A DNA stretch of 64,000 bases from Capitulum mitella (Eukaryota; Arthropoda; Thecostraca; Pollicipedomorpha; Pollicipedidae): assembly GCA_030062745.1 (NCBI GenBank), contig CP099843.1:23428122-23492121 (forward strand), given 5' to 3'. Shown here in pieces: positions 51,638-62,798 of this stretch. A program made the position numbers and the translations under genes. The notes beneath the pieces were generated by a model. That model worked only from the letters and a program-made list of their open reading frames with translations. It was not told the DNA's origin and ran no database searches. Position 1 is the first letter of the stretch. The number at the start of each line of letters is the position of its first letter.

Positions 51638-53409
51638 AGCCGGCATGCCCCGTCAGCACATTTTTCTGAGTCACGTACCATATTGAAGACGTGCCAAAGG
51701 CAGCCGTGTCGTGAACAACGTGAGGCTGTGACTGCCGAGTGCCCCCGAGTGGTAAGCAAGCTGTAACAGACGTCCCCTTCGAGGCTGCGCCGTCACCGAG
51801 GAGCCATGGTGCTTCGCGACGAGTCGAACGTGCTGTGACACTCGTCGCGCGTGCAGTTTGAGACGTGTGTAAAATTGTACAGTAATGCAGTATCGCCATC
51901 TGGCTGGCGCGTCGCCGCTGGCACCACCGGCCGGCATTTCCATGTCCTCTGACATGCTGCAGAAATGGCGTCGGCTGCAGAGTTAGCATAGAGGCGATGG
52001 TTTTGTGATGTCTACCGTTGTGCGTGAAGTTTGTTTATACGTTCCGGGAGGCTGGTATATTGGTCCAAGCGCAGCAACAACCTGAGGGGTTACCACGCAC
52101 GTGTCTGTGGAGCTTTAAATTCCCAAAGAGCTTTAAATTCCCTTTTGCTTGACTGCTTTTATGTGATAGGCATCAGTCTTTCGAGTTGTTTGGCGTGCGG
52201 GAGCTGCAGCATGTAATCCTCACTTCCATGCACCCGTAGCTGCGCGATAAAGAGTTTTTAGTTATTTTTCCGTCGCAGATGTGTTATTTGCCTCGTTCGT
52301 GCACAACGTGGGCAGCGTTGTGCATGTCATCCTTTTGTGGTTTTCATACTTTTTAAGGAAAGTTCGCGATGCTGAACGAGCATTCCAGCAAGACTTGAAG
52401 TGGGCTTGCCAATGTACTTCCATTTCCAGGTGTCCATATAGAGTCACGCATAACTTCGCACTGATTGTGTGGATATCAGTTCGTAGGATCACCTGAATTT
52501 CCATGCGATTCGCGTGATCATTTCTTGCTGGTGGGTGTGCACGGACGAAAAACAAGGACATGAACCACGTCTGCTCAGCGAACTTCTGCGGATCTTCCAG
52601 TGCGGATCTGAACGCCCGAGACTGTCTCACAATATATTGGACGGGCGGGCGGACCGAGCCAGAACGAGCGAAGGACCCGACCCCACCCGCCGACACCCTC
52701 CGACCCCCCCCCCCCCAGCGAGGCGTAACAGGAATGTCTAGCACCGTCCTGACCAGAGGAATGAGGGAACTACCGGGCGGAAGAGACTGCGGCGCGGCCG
52801 CCCAGCCGGTCCCAGGAACAGGACAGCGGCAGCGGCCCGCGCGGCACGCACTGCGCACGCGCAGACGCCGACCGCGGCGGCCGCGGCCGGACTGACGAGG
52901 GACTAGGAAGTCCGGGACCCGCTCCGGCCGCCAGCGGTGGAAGTGCCGGCCGTCGTCGGCACGGCAGCGGAAGCGCGGGACCGCGGCGGCCGCGGACCGG
53001 GGGAGCGCTCCTACGCGAGCGGTAACAAGCGACCTGCGATCACAGGGCCTACGGGCTCGGTAAACATTGCACGTACCTCGAGCGCGCCGTTAAAACTCTA
53101 CAATTAAACACAACTCGATAGAGCACTATGGAGCAACAAAGGGTCGAGTAACAGTGGACTCGCCGGCGACGCCGCGCGGGTCCGACGGCGGAAGATCTCG
53201 TCTGCGCCGCTCCGCCGCAACGCTGCCGGACGTCGGCCGTTCCAGTGGTTGGCACGGGCGCCGAGGGGGACAGCGCCGCGCGCGGCCCAGCGCACCGTCC
53301 GCTGGCTCCAGCAGACTCGGCAGGCTCGCAGATCTGCGTCCGGGCCAGGCCGAGCCGGGCGGCTTCCAGCCGGAGCAGACGGGCGGTCCCGGCGGGCGGC
53401 GCCGCCGGC
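51638..53409. other. Intergenic region between convergent GNS and ORP5/8 genes
   Basis: Presumably the two 3' UTRs. 52560-53060 is very GC- and CpG-rich with a C-run at about 52707-52718. I see no exon, and no clear AATAAA shortly after the GNS stop. Confidence 0.5.
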
Positions 53410-56400
53410 TCAGACCCGCCGCAGCCACCAGCCGACCGCCAGCTGGACCAGCACCGCCAGCGCCAGCACCATCCAGGGCCCGGCGGCGCTGCGCCCGTCG
53501 GCGGCCTGCCAGCCGGCGCTGCAGCTGCTCCAGCTGCCGGCGCACGGCCGCCAGCTCGGCGTTGGCGTCCCGCTGCAGCTGTTCCAGCGGCTGCAGACAC
53601 CGCTGCAGTCTGTCGGCAGAGGGCGGCGCCGTTAGTCTGTCTCAGGTCCGCCGTCAGTCTGTCTGGGACCCGCCGCCAGTTTATCTTAGGCCCGCTGTCA
53701 GTCTATCTGAGATCCAACCGTTAGTCTGTCATAGGTCCGCCGTCAATCGGTGTGGCATCCGTCGTTAGTCTGAGGTCCGCCGTCGGTCTGTCTGGGATCC
53801 GTTCGATGTCTGGGATCCGCTGCCTCGCCAGGGTCCGCCGTCAGTCCGTCCGGGACCCACCGTCAGTCCGTTTCAGGCCCGCCGTCAGTCCGAGGCCTGC
53901 ATTCTGAGAGAGGTCTGATGTACTACAAAGCTGGCACATCAAAGGCGCTCGGGGCAATCGGACGTAACCTTAACGGTGTTGTGTAATCAAAATAAAATGG
54001 TACGAACAGAACTTCCAATGACTGTAACGCACATATGAATACAACTCCCTTGTCCTGAGTACATCCAAAACAGTAACCGTGCTGCTGACGGCAACGCTCG
54101 GAAACAGTCAAACTCGTCTCAGAGGAACTGTTACTACCACAGGCGACCAGACCCGGCCAAAGTACGTTACTGACCAGTCAGAAATTTTCGAATGCATTCA
54201 TGAGACAAGGGATCGGTTCCCTTCTAGCTGAACGCGCTGTCATATCTTCAAGTGACATCGCTTGTGACACGAGGTTTAACCTCCCAATCCCGTAAGAACA
54301 TAAAATCGCCAGTACAAATCACAACTGCGACACAGGCAGTGTACAACTTATGAGACGCTTTCGTACTACTCTACGTTCTCTGGTTGTACTGAGGCCGTAC
54401 CTGAGCGGGGGACGGTCCCTGACCGTACTGGGGCCGTACCAGAGCGGGCAGACGTTCCTTGACTCCAACGGGGCCGTACCTGAGCGAGAAGACGTCCTCT
54501 GACCGTATCGGGGCCATACCTGGCTGTACGATTTGTGACTTGTAATTGATGTTTTCCGTTCTAACGAGACTGGACGGTTATCCCACGTTCCTGACCGTAC
54601 TGGAGCCGTACCCGAGCGGAGCACACCTTCTCTGGCTGTACTGGGGCCGTACCTGAGCGGGGAGACGTTCTCTGACATGAACTGGGGCCGTACCTGAGCG
54701 GGGAGACGTTCTCTGCCTGTACTGGGGCCGTACCTGAGACGTTCTCTGGCTGTACTGGGTCCGTACCTGAGACGTTCTCTGGCTGTACTGGGTCCGCACC
54801 TGAGACGCTCTCTGGTTGTACGGGGTCCGTACCTGGGACGTTCTCTGGTTGTACCGGGGCCGCACCTGAGACGCTCTCTGGTTGTACTGGGTCCGTACCT
54901 GGGACGTTCTCTGGCTGTACCGGGGCCGTACCTGAGACGTTCTCTGGCTGTACTGTCGCCGTACCTGAGCGGGGAGACGTTCTCTCGCCGTCGGCCGTCC
55001 ACGGCGCTGGCCTCTGGAGAGGAGCTCTCTGAGATGCGCCCTCTGGAGGTCAGCTCTTTTCTGACGGCGGCCACGTCCGACTGGCAACAGACGTCCCTCC
55101 CGTCAGTATGGTCCTAAGCACGGGTCACACGCCTGCAGATGTACATACGGCAACATCCCGACGTGTGCGAGGGGACTCAAGGCATCTCTATTGTGTTTCA
55201 CGATGCGTCTAAACAGACTGTTGATCAGGCGCTACAATATCCATGCTGGCATTTTCTGTTCATTGCAATTCCACGCATTCGGCGCATATCACTATCGAAC
55301 TGAAAAGCGTGACTCTCACGGCACCTTTGACAGGGCAGTGACACGCCATGTCATTCAGTCTTCGTTCTGAATCATAATCTGAATTGATCACGCCCCCGGA
55401 TGCACGTGAAACAGATACCGATATACGGCTTCTGAACCACAACCAGTACTGACGACGAACCTCACCCTAACAGAACGCCAAGCAGAACAGCACTGCACCA
55501 TGTGGCCAGCGTGCCATTCCGGCGCCACTTTTACGGCGTGCCTACCATTCTCTGGAGTCAAACACACACACATCCCCCACTCCCTCCGACACACCGGCCA
55601 GCGCGGCCGCCGTCCAGGGACCCACCTTGAGCAGACTGTTCTCCACGCTGAGGATGCTGGCGGTGCGCAGCATGGGCGCCCGGTGTCGGGTGCGCGTCAG
55701 CACCTGGTACTCGGACTCGTACTGGTGCTGGTCCGTGTGCGGGTCCCAGGGGCGCAGGTCCGCGTACCGGTACAGAAACTCGCCGGTCAGGCAGTCCTGC
55801 CACGATGCAGGGGCAGCGTTACATGGTGGTACAGGTACCAGGGCAGAGAGCGCCGTACCGCTACAGAGACCCGCACATCAGGCAGTCCTGTCGCGACACA
55901 TTGGCAGCGTTCCACCCTACTCCATGAGCTCACGCGTTATTGATATAGAGACCTGTAATTAACGCATCCCGGCTACGTGCAAGATGCGGGTGCTTGGGGT
56001 GGTACATGTCAACGAAAGGCAGGGATACCTGACAATCAGGACGAGGTACAGATGCCCACTAGTCGTGGAGTTCAGCAATTCGAAAGACAAGGCCATATGG
56101 ATGATTAACATACGACGCGATGAAGCGATGTGTACAACAGGACTCTAGGCAACATGATCGAGACGCTCGTTCCCACAACTTTGTCGACTTCGACCTCACC
56201 TGAACAAAATACTTTGGCACCCATTCTGTGCAGGTCTCCTTGCGCTCTTTGGCTCCGGCACGCTGCGCCTCCTCTAGGACAAACTTCTCCTGCGTGGCCG
56301 CCTCCTGCAGCGGGTGCGAGCCGGGGTGTCAGAACCACGGACACTAGGCAACCCACACTGTGACAAGTGTGGACAATACGTCCCATCGGAACGACGATGA

Positions 56401-59400
56401 CACCTCAGGGATGGCACATTACACTAATGTCCAAAACAGCGGAACACAACAATCCACAGCCAGTTTGGAGTGGACCCATCAACGATCCTTTAAGACAGTA
56501 TCGTGGACAGCAAAACCAGGTGACTACGCAGTGCGAAGCACTTTCGCTGAAAGCAGATGAGAAACCAACACATAGTCTGCAAAGACAAGATCTCAACGCT
56601 ACGTTTTCAGGCTGTTTCCCCGCGACTTTCAGTGCCGTCCCTACCTGGCCCAGAACTCCAGACGGTCGCGTCCTCACCTGATCATCGCGCAGGATCTCGC
56701 GCGACACCTTGGCCCAGAGCCGCTCCGACTCCCACTCGCCCTGCTCCTCGAGCGGCACGGTGAAGCGCTTCAGCCGGCGGCGGCACACCTCCGGCGTGGG
56801 CTGCCACAGCGTCCCCCGCTCCTGCGCCGCCGGACGACGGCGTCAGGCGAGGTCAGACGCACGGCCCGCTCGACCACCAACTCAGAGGGCCCGCCCGACA
56901 CCACGGCAAACACGAAACTTACGTACGCAAACACAGTGAAACCAAGGAGCGATAATGCTTTAATGAACACGACCAACAACCACTTACGTCCGATTTCCGT
57001 GACGTTCAGTTCACCACGCCGCTGAGGGCCGCCTGAAAATCGCGCTCGAGCGAATCCTTCTCCAAACCACGGCATCGTTTCAGACCCATCCCGCCCCTCC
57101 TTCCCCCGTTGTCGTCACATCGGAGGGCACGTGACTCACGTCGGTGCGTTTGTCGGTGAAGAACACCTGGCCGTCCCACTTGCCGTCTATGGTGGCCAGC
57201 GTCTCGCGGCCCAGCCGAACCTTGCCCACCACGCGGTTACAGTCGTCAGGACCGGACCACATGGGCTGCGAACGAGGACGGGTGTCGGCGTCACCCGCCA
57301 ACACGAGGCATGCCCCTTCACTGGCAAGTATGCAGTTGCACAATCCAGAATACACAACTGAGTCATGTCCATCAAAGCGACGGACTTCGGAACGGAAAGA
57401 GCCAATCACGAGCACTGCAGGAGACGCACTGCATATACCAACAAACGCGGATTTCATGTTCACACAACTTAGAACACATGCGATGAATATTTCTAAGCTC
57501 GGTGCGGACACAATGCTAGCGGTCAGTAACCAGTCAGTAGAAAAGTATGATACGTTACAGGACCCAGGCATGATCTAAATGCATGCATCGTTTTCTAGCC
57601 CTGCCTAAACAACATAACAAAACCCCTATATCGCTAGACAATGCCTGAATCATTCCCCTCCCTTGGGCGGCCGACCCAGCTACAGCCTCCTGAGGCGACC
57701 GCTAGGGGCGTTACTGTCGCTGCACCTTCAGCTTGAACTCCAGCTCGGTGGTGTAGCCGGTCTTCTCGCAATCGATGGTGACCTTGCCACCCAGCTCCAT
57801 GGACAGGGTGCCGATCAGGATGCCCTTGCAGTGGGCGTACGGCATGGTGACGCGGTAGACCTCGCCGCGAGGCAGCAGCGTCAGCGTGGCCGTGCCGTTG
57901 AGAATCGCTGACGTCGAGTTACCTGCAGCACGCCACAGCCGCGTCAGTGTTCAAGACCACCGGTACCACAGTCGCATCAGTGACCCAGACCGCTGGTACC
58001 ACAGCCGCGTCAGTGTTCAAGACCACCGGTACCACAGCCACGTCAGTGATCCAGACCACTGGCATCGCAGCCGCCTCAGTGATCCAGACCACTGGTATAA
58101 CAGCCGCATCAGTGATCCAGACCACTGGCAACACAGCCGCCTAAGTGATCCGGACCACTGGTACCACAGCCGCGTCAGTGATCCAGACCAGCACTACCAC
58201 AGCCGTGTCAGTGATCCAGACCAGCAGTACCATAGCCGCGCCAGTGATCCAGACCACTGGTACTACAGCCGCGTCAGTGATCCAGACCACCGGTACCACA
58301 GTACCATTGTACCGTTAACAACAGATGATCGGCGATCCGGGGGAATGACATCAACGCAGGATCACATCTGGGCGTCATTTCCACCGACGCCTGCGACTCC
58401 AGATATTATTCACGGTCTGCTAGGCGACCCCAGGCAACGCTTCGACGCTGGGGAAAGCTACCACTGCCAAAACAGCCGTCTCATGTGTTGCATCAGGCCT
58501 GGATCACTGCCGGATGCACAGTGCTGGGTTCTGTTACCATCGGCGAATCAGACATTTCAGTGACAGCCAGCAGTGGCTCATATACCGAACTGCATCGGAT
58601 TTCCACTGGCAATGGCTCAGCAAGTGTCCAACTGTCCTGACATCTGCACTGGGGCACGGCTGAATGGTGCGCTTAGTCAGACTTACAGAGCCATTCTGTC
58701 GGAATAACCCTGCTGCAGTCTGGCAATTACTGGGATCCGTCACGAAAGTCTAGGGAATAAAAACGGGTCGAAGGAGGTACATCGTCGCATCAACAACGGG
58801 AATAAAGTTCAAATGCGGCAGAAAAAAAACTCTTCGTTCTTGCAGCAGCTCAGAAGGGATGATTTCAGGCTGTCTGGCCTGACGGCATGTAATCTTCCTC
58901 ACCGTAAAATTTGGATTTGGCTAGGATCGAGCTGCTTATGCAGAAGCCATCCTTCCTGTTAGACACGAAGAACGCAGAGATGGGCGGATGATGCGAGACC
59001 TGCCGGCAAAATGGCGCGGTGTCAGCATGATTCACAACTGGCTAGTAGAACTATTTCTTTAGAAACGCATCAGTTTAATGATAGGGCTGCTGTCTACAAA
59101 GAGCCTTATTTAATTTGTTACGACGCGCAGAAAACGATATCCATGCGCTGGTCATCAAAATTAAGCACCTCACGCAACTGTCATACAAATGCCTCATTAC
59201 ACAGAACGTATGAAATGTTTTCAAACGTGGCTATTTCAGCAGGCGAATACGAATATACGAATGATTCAAGGCCAACTGAACGCAAAGCACGCCCGGCACC
59301 AAATGCGAGGACCAGCATACAATGATCAGGACCTGACAGTGAACAGGCTGCAATTCGTTCAGCAGCCCTGGCCGCCCCCCCCCCCCCCATCTGCGGTGGG

Positions 59401-62400
59401 GACGGCCGACGGCCGGGGACCTCAGGCGCTATCTCCGCTCCAAGCAAGTCTAGCTTCAGTAGGGATCCCAGCCCCAGTCACACTAATCTCAGTCGCCATC
59501 CCTGCTCCAATTACGCCCAACAGAGTCGACCTTAATCGACCCGCGCGGCACCGACCGGTCGACCTCCGGGCCCCACCTCACGGCACCTGCACCCGGACCA
59601 TGGCCTACAGGCGGCACGGAAGTCACAGCACCTCGTTCTTGCTCTTGAACAGCATTGATTCTCATCATCAGCAGTGATTCTCACCGTAGCCCTTCCTCAA
59701 CGCATCGCGTAACGCAATGACACTGGGCAGAGCCAAACTTATGCACCCTGCCTATTCAGATCCCCATTCGGCTCCTGAGAGCTGCCAAAGCCACCGCTGG
59801 TATGCCCGACATTCCCGACAACGCGTGTGTCCCGACCAGCGTGCATCAGACACTGCCGGACCGGAGGGACGCCGGCCACCGCCCACCTGCTCGGCGATAT
59901 AGAAGGTCCGCGAGCCGTTCGGGTGCTGCCAGTAGCAGCGAAACGTCTCGCCCAGGATCGGGTTGTACGGCTTCTTCAGGCCCTTGGGCTTCTTGTAAAA
60001 GCCCGAGAGGTACCAGCCGACGATCTCCTTCATCCGCAGGAACGGGTCGTCCACGTTGATCGCACTGCGGCGGAGGAAGACGGGTGGACGTCGAAACGCC
60101 TCGCTCTCCCGAGGTACGCACGAGGCGGCCAGTCGTGCCGCCGGCCGCCCGTCGAGTCACGAGGCGGACCGCCGGCCGCACGCGACTCGCCAGAGCAAAC
60201 AGCCCACACTGTAAACATTCCCCCGTAATTTCCCTAAAGACGTACTCAGAACAGGACGCCCAGCGCCAGCAGTCAGGCAACACGGCAGCACTGTAATAAT
60301 CCCCATCCAGACGTAATGTAGTGTTGTATCAGGACACAGCTTGCCGCACGCGGCCGTGACGCGTGACTGAGACCGGCGCACTCACTGGCTGAGGTAGTCG
60401 GCGTGGTAGTAGTAGTCGCTCAGCTTGTCCAGGAACGAGCGCGGCTCCAGGATGAAGGTGGGCAGAACCACCTTGCTCAGGTCCATGCCGGGCCGCAGCT
60501 GCTTCAGCAGGTACCACAGCAGGTTCTTGTTCTCGTCGCCGAGCTCCTCCGTCTGGCCGCCGCCGCCCAGCAGCTCCTGCGGCCCACAACACGGCAGAGC
60601 CGCCCGTCAGAGCACGGCCCGACCGCCAAGTGACAGGTTCAGGAAAGCAGGACTGCACTTACGCCCATGCCACGCTGTCGCAGTATTTGTCATTCATGAC
60701 CAAGAGTAATGGTCGATGCAAATTCAAACTGCGCTAAACCTTTCGGCACACACCATCAACACTGGCAAATCAGAAGAAACACTGCAGTGACACCGCCAGC
60801 ACAAGCATGACACACACAAACAAACACCCCGGGCCTGGACGCCCGGCCCGCGGCCGCGCCGTCAGCCGGCACGCACCGGGTCCAGGACCTCGACGTTCTC
60901 GCAGTAGGTGGTCTCGATGGCGGGCGCCGGCTCGGCCGGCTCGGCCGTCGTCTCCTCGTCCTCCAGCGGCGAGCCGTCGTCCGACGAGTCGTCGGCCGCC
61001 GGCTGGCCGTCGTCCGTGTGGCCGTCCTCGACCGGCGTCACCACGCGGCTGTCGTCTGCCGGCGGCCGGGCGGTCATCGCGCGACGGTCGGCCGGCGGCG
61101 GCGGACGACCCGCCGGCCGACGTCCGTCAGGACCCGGCAGATAAACGGACGCTGCAGGCGTCAGAGCCGTAGCAACGGGAGATGCATCTCACGCACACTG
61201 TGGGATCGGCCGACCCCAGGGGGTCGCCAAAAACCGTAACCGAGAGCGACGCACGCATGGAACGGTCCAGCATTGGCATCTGTTAATGCCGGCGTGATTT
61301 ACAGCATCCATACGGTGGTATGACATACGGCCCGCATGCATACTTCATTCGCTCGTGTTTCCCGCGCCCATTTCCGGTGACAGGGCCCGCATTAGTCTAG
61401 AACTTAAACAACACCTGGGACGCGGGTGGATTATTGGTCCTAGAAGCCGCTATGGATGGCCCATTTCATGCTGCACCAGCACGGCCAGTAACGTCGCACA
61501 TGCACTTCGCTTTCCGTCTGCAAACAGTGAAGGCAACCAACCCCATGACACATAACTGGGTCTACATTCTCTTTTGGACGCGACCTCGTCCGGTTTCAAA
61601 TGTTTTCCTTAAACGTGCTCCGTCGTTTCACCATCCCATGTGCCCTAGTCTCCTACCTGAAGCCCCTACCGCGCGTTCCCTGGTCTCCACCGGACGTACC
61701 TTGATCTCCGCCGGACGTACCCTGGTCCCCGTCAGAAGTATCCTGGTCTCCGCCGGACGTACCCTGGTCCCCGTCAGAAGTACCCTGATCTCCGCCGGAC
61801 GTGGCCTGATCCCCGTCAGAAGTACCCTGGTCTCCACCGGACGTACCTTGATCTCCACCGGACGTACCCTGATCTCCACCGGACGTACCCTGATCTCCGC
61901 CGGACGTACCCTGGTCCCCGTCAGACGTACCCTGATCTCCGCCGGACGTGCCCTGGTCACGGCCGGGTGTATCCTGAGCCCTGCCGGACTTACCCTGGTC
62001 TCCTCCAGACGTACCCTGGTCTTCCTCAGACGTGCCCCGGTCCCCGTCAGGCGTACCCCGGCCTCCGCCGGACGTACCCCGGCCTCCGTCAGACGTACCC
62101 CGGTCTGTCATATGTACCCCGGCCTCCGTCAGACGTACCCTGGTCCCCGTCAGACGTACCCTGGTCTCCGTCAGACGTACCCTGGTCTCCCGCCTCCGGC
62201 TCGGACTCGGCCCAGGACCGGCCGCCGTCGGCGTTCATGGAGCGCTTTAGCAGCGACGAGCAGGCCATGCTCAGCTCCAGCGCGTCCATCCAGCACTTGC
62301 CCGAACTCTGCGTCGGCGCCCGGAAGATGAGGTGCGTCGTCGGCAGCGGCTGCACCACGGCGCCTGGCGATGACGTCACCGCGCGTCAGCTGACCGCCCG

Positions 62401-62798
62401 GCGGCGGCCATCTCCCGTGGAGAGCGGGAAGCAGGCGGACTGCCAGCGCACACGCCTCCGGGGAGCGGGCGGCCAGCTGGCTAATCATAGTCTCGCAACA
62501 GGCGTTTTGCTCTCGCTGAACGGGGGTTAATTTCACTCCGACGGTTTCTAAGCAGCGCAACACGTCGGCATGAAACATGCACGATCTCCCAACTGAAGCC
62601 CACCCGGTGACCGGTCCTGTCGCGCCGGCCCGGGCAGCCGGCGCGACACCCACCGATGCTCTCGCCGTCCGGGCCCTTGGTGGACCAGATGCTCTGCTCC
62701 AGCGGGTGGTACAGCTTGAAGCAGAAGCCATCCTTCTTGCTGGGCCGCTCGATCAGGTGACAGCTGGCCAGCAGGACCGTGCCCACCCAGTGGCTCTT
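53410..62798 (-). CDS. OSBPL8: ORP5/8 oxysterol-binding-protein-related lipid transfer protein, 13 exons, 5' end missing
   Basis: ER-anchored protein that exchanges phosphatidylserine for PI4P at ER-plasma membrane contacts. Exons on the minus strand: 62798-62654, 62363-62181, 61151-60877, 60576-60386, 60064-59887, 58999-58903, 57922-57726, 57265-57140, 56821-56678, 56304-56200, 55796-55626, 55080-54965, 53609-53410. Phases close through the twelfth exon. Order: second half of a PH domain (HLIERPSKKDGFCFKLYHPL, then CWMDALELSMACSSLLKRSM), an acidic linker, and the lipid-binding domain with DENKNLLWYLLKQLRPGMDL, WYLSGFYKKPKG, NPILGETFRCYW and the family signature EQVSHHPP split between exons 5 and 6, then MPYAHCKGIL and a conserved C-terminal part. 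The last exon encodes a leucine-rich coiled coil followed by a C-terminal hydrophobic anchor (MVLALAVLVQLAVGWWL), but the anchor is in the +1 frame relative to the coiled coil. The N-terminus and first half of the PH domain are not found before 64000. Human ORP5 and ORP8 are equally good matches; invertebrates usually have one such gene. Confidence 0.94.
53605..53900 (-). repeat. Tandem repeat ending at the ORP last-exon acceptor
   Basis: About ten diverged units of roughly 25-32 bp. Minus-strand theme: GACAGACTGACGGCGGGTCC. The true acceptor junction CCGACAG|ACTGCAG falls at the same place in the theme (CAGACAG|ACTGACG). Confidence 0.8.
54390..54975 (-). repeat. Tandem repeat of the ORP exon 12 donor
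   Basis: On the minus strand exon 12 ends GAGAACGTCTCCCCGCTCAG|GTACGG. Downstream, about eight units of 33 bp (core GTACGGCCCCAGTACAGCCA, then GAGAACGTCTCAG) are followed by several longer units that again contain the exon-like CTCCCCGCTCAG. Each unit regenerates CAG|GTACGG, so a dozen or more consensus donors follow the presumed real one. Confidence 0.9.
55769..55915 (-). repeat. Duplicate of the ORP exon 11 acceptor region
   Basis: Two copies at 91-bp spacing of a block containing the branch/pyrimidine region, the acceptor (CAG|GACTGCCTGA) and about 35 bp of exon start. The upstream copy reads an in-frame TAG where the real exon encodes Tyr (CTGTAC versus CTGTAG), so it is a dead pseudo-exon start. 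Confidence 0.8.
57925..58315 (-). repeat. 33-bp minisatellite upstream of the ORP exon 7 acceptor
   Basis: About 11 units. Plus-strand theme: CCACTGGTACCACAGCCGCG followed by TCAGTGATCCAGA. On the minus strand each unit supplies CACTGAC, a good branch-point match, and the last unit runs directly into GTGCTGCAG|GTAACTCG, the exon 7 acceptor. Confidence 0.9.
61665..62195 (-). repeat. 21-bp minisatellite of the ORP exon 2 donor
   Basis: About two dozen units, theme on the minus strand GACCAGGGTACGTCTGACGG plus one base, with one irregular unit near 62105. The visible exon 2 ends GCGGGAGACCAGG|GTACGT, so the array is the donor repeated. 21 bp is seven codons, and the frame DQGTSGG stays open over long stretches. 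Confidence 0.92.

Noticed and set aside
54319-55074. 251-codon minus-strand frame of Arg/Gly/Tyr repeats continuing ORP exon 12
   Set aside because: It only arises if the exon 12 donor is ignored; phase and the last exon join correctly from the first donor for the coiled coil. Kept only as a possible alternative isoform.
57886-58563. 225-codon plus-strand frame with HSRVSDPDHWY repeats
   Set aside because: It is the antisense of the 33-bp intronic minisatellite of the ORP gene; unit length divisible by three again explains the open frame.
61653-62111. 152-codon minus-strand frame encoding a GDQGTS repeat
   Set aside because: It is the 21-bp donor minisatellite read through; unit length divisible by three keeps it open. 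No start context or downstream exon logic makes it a separate gene.
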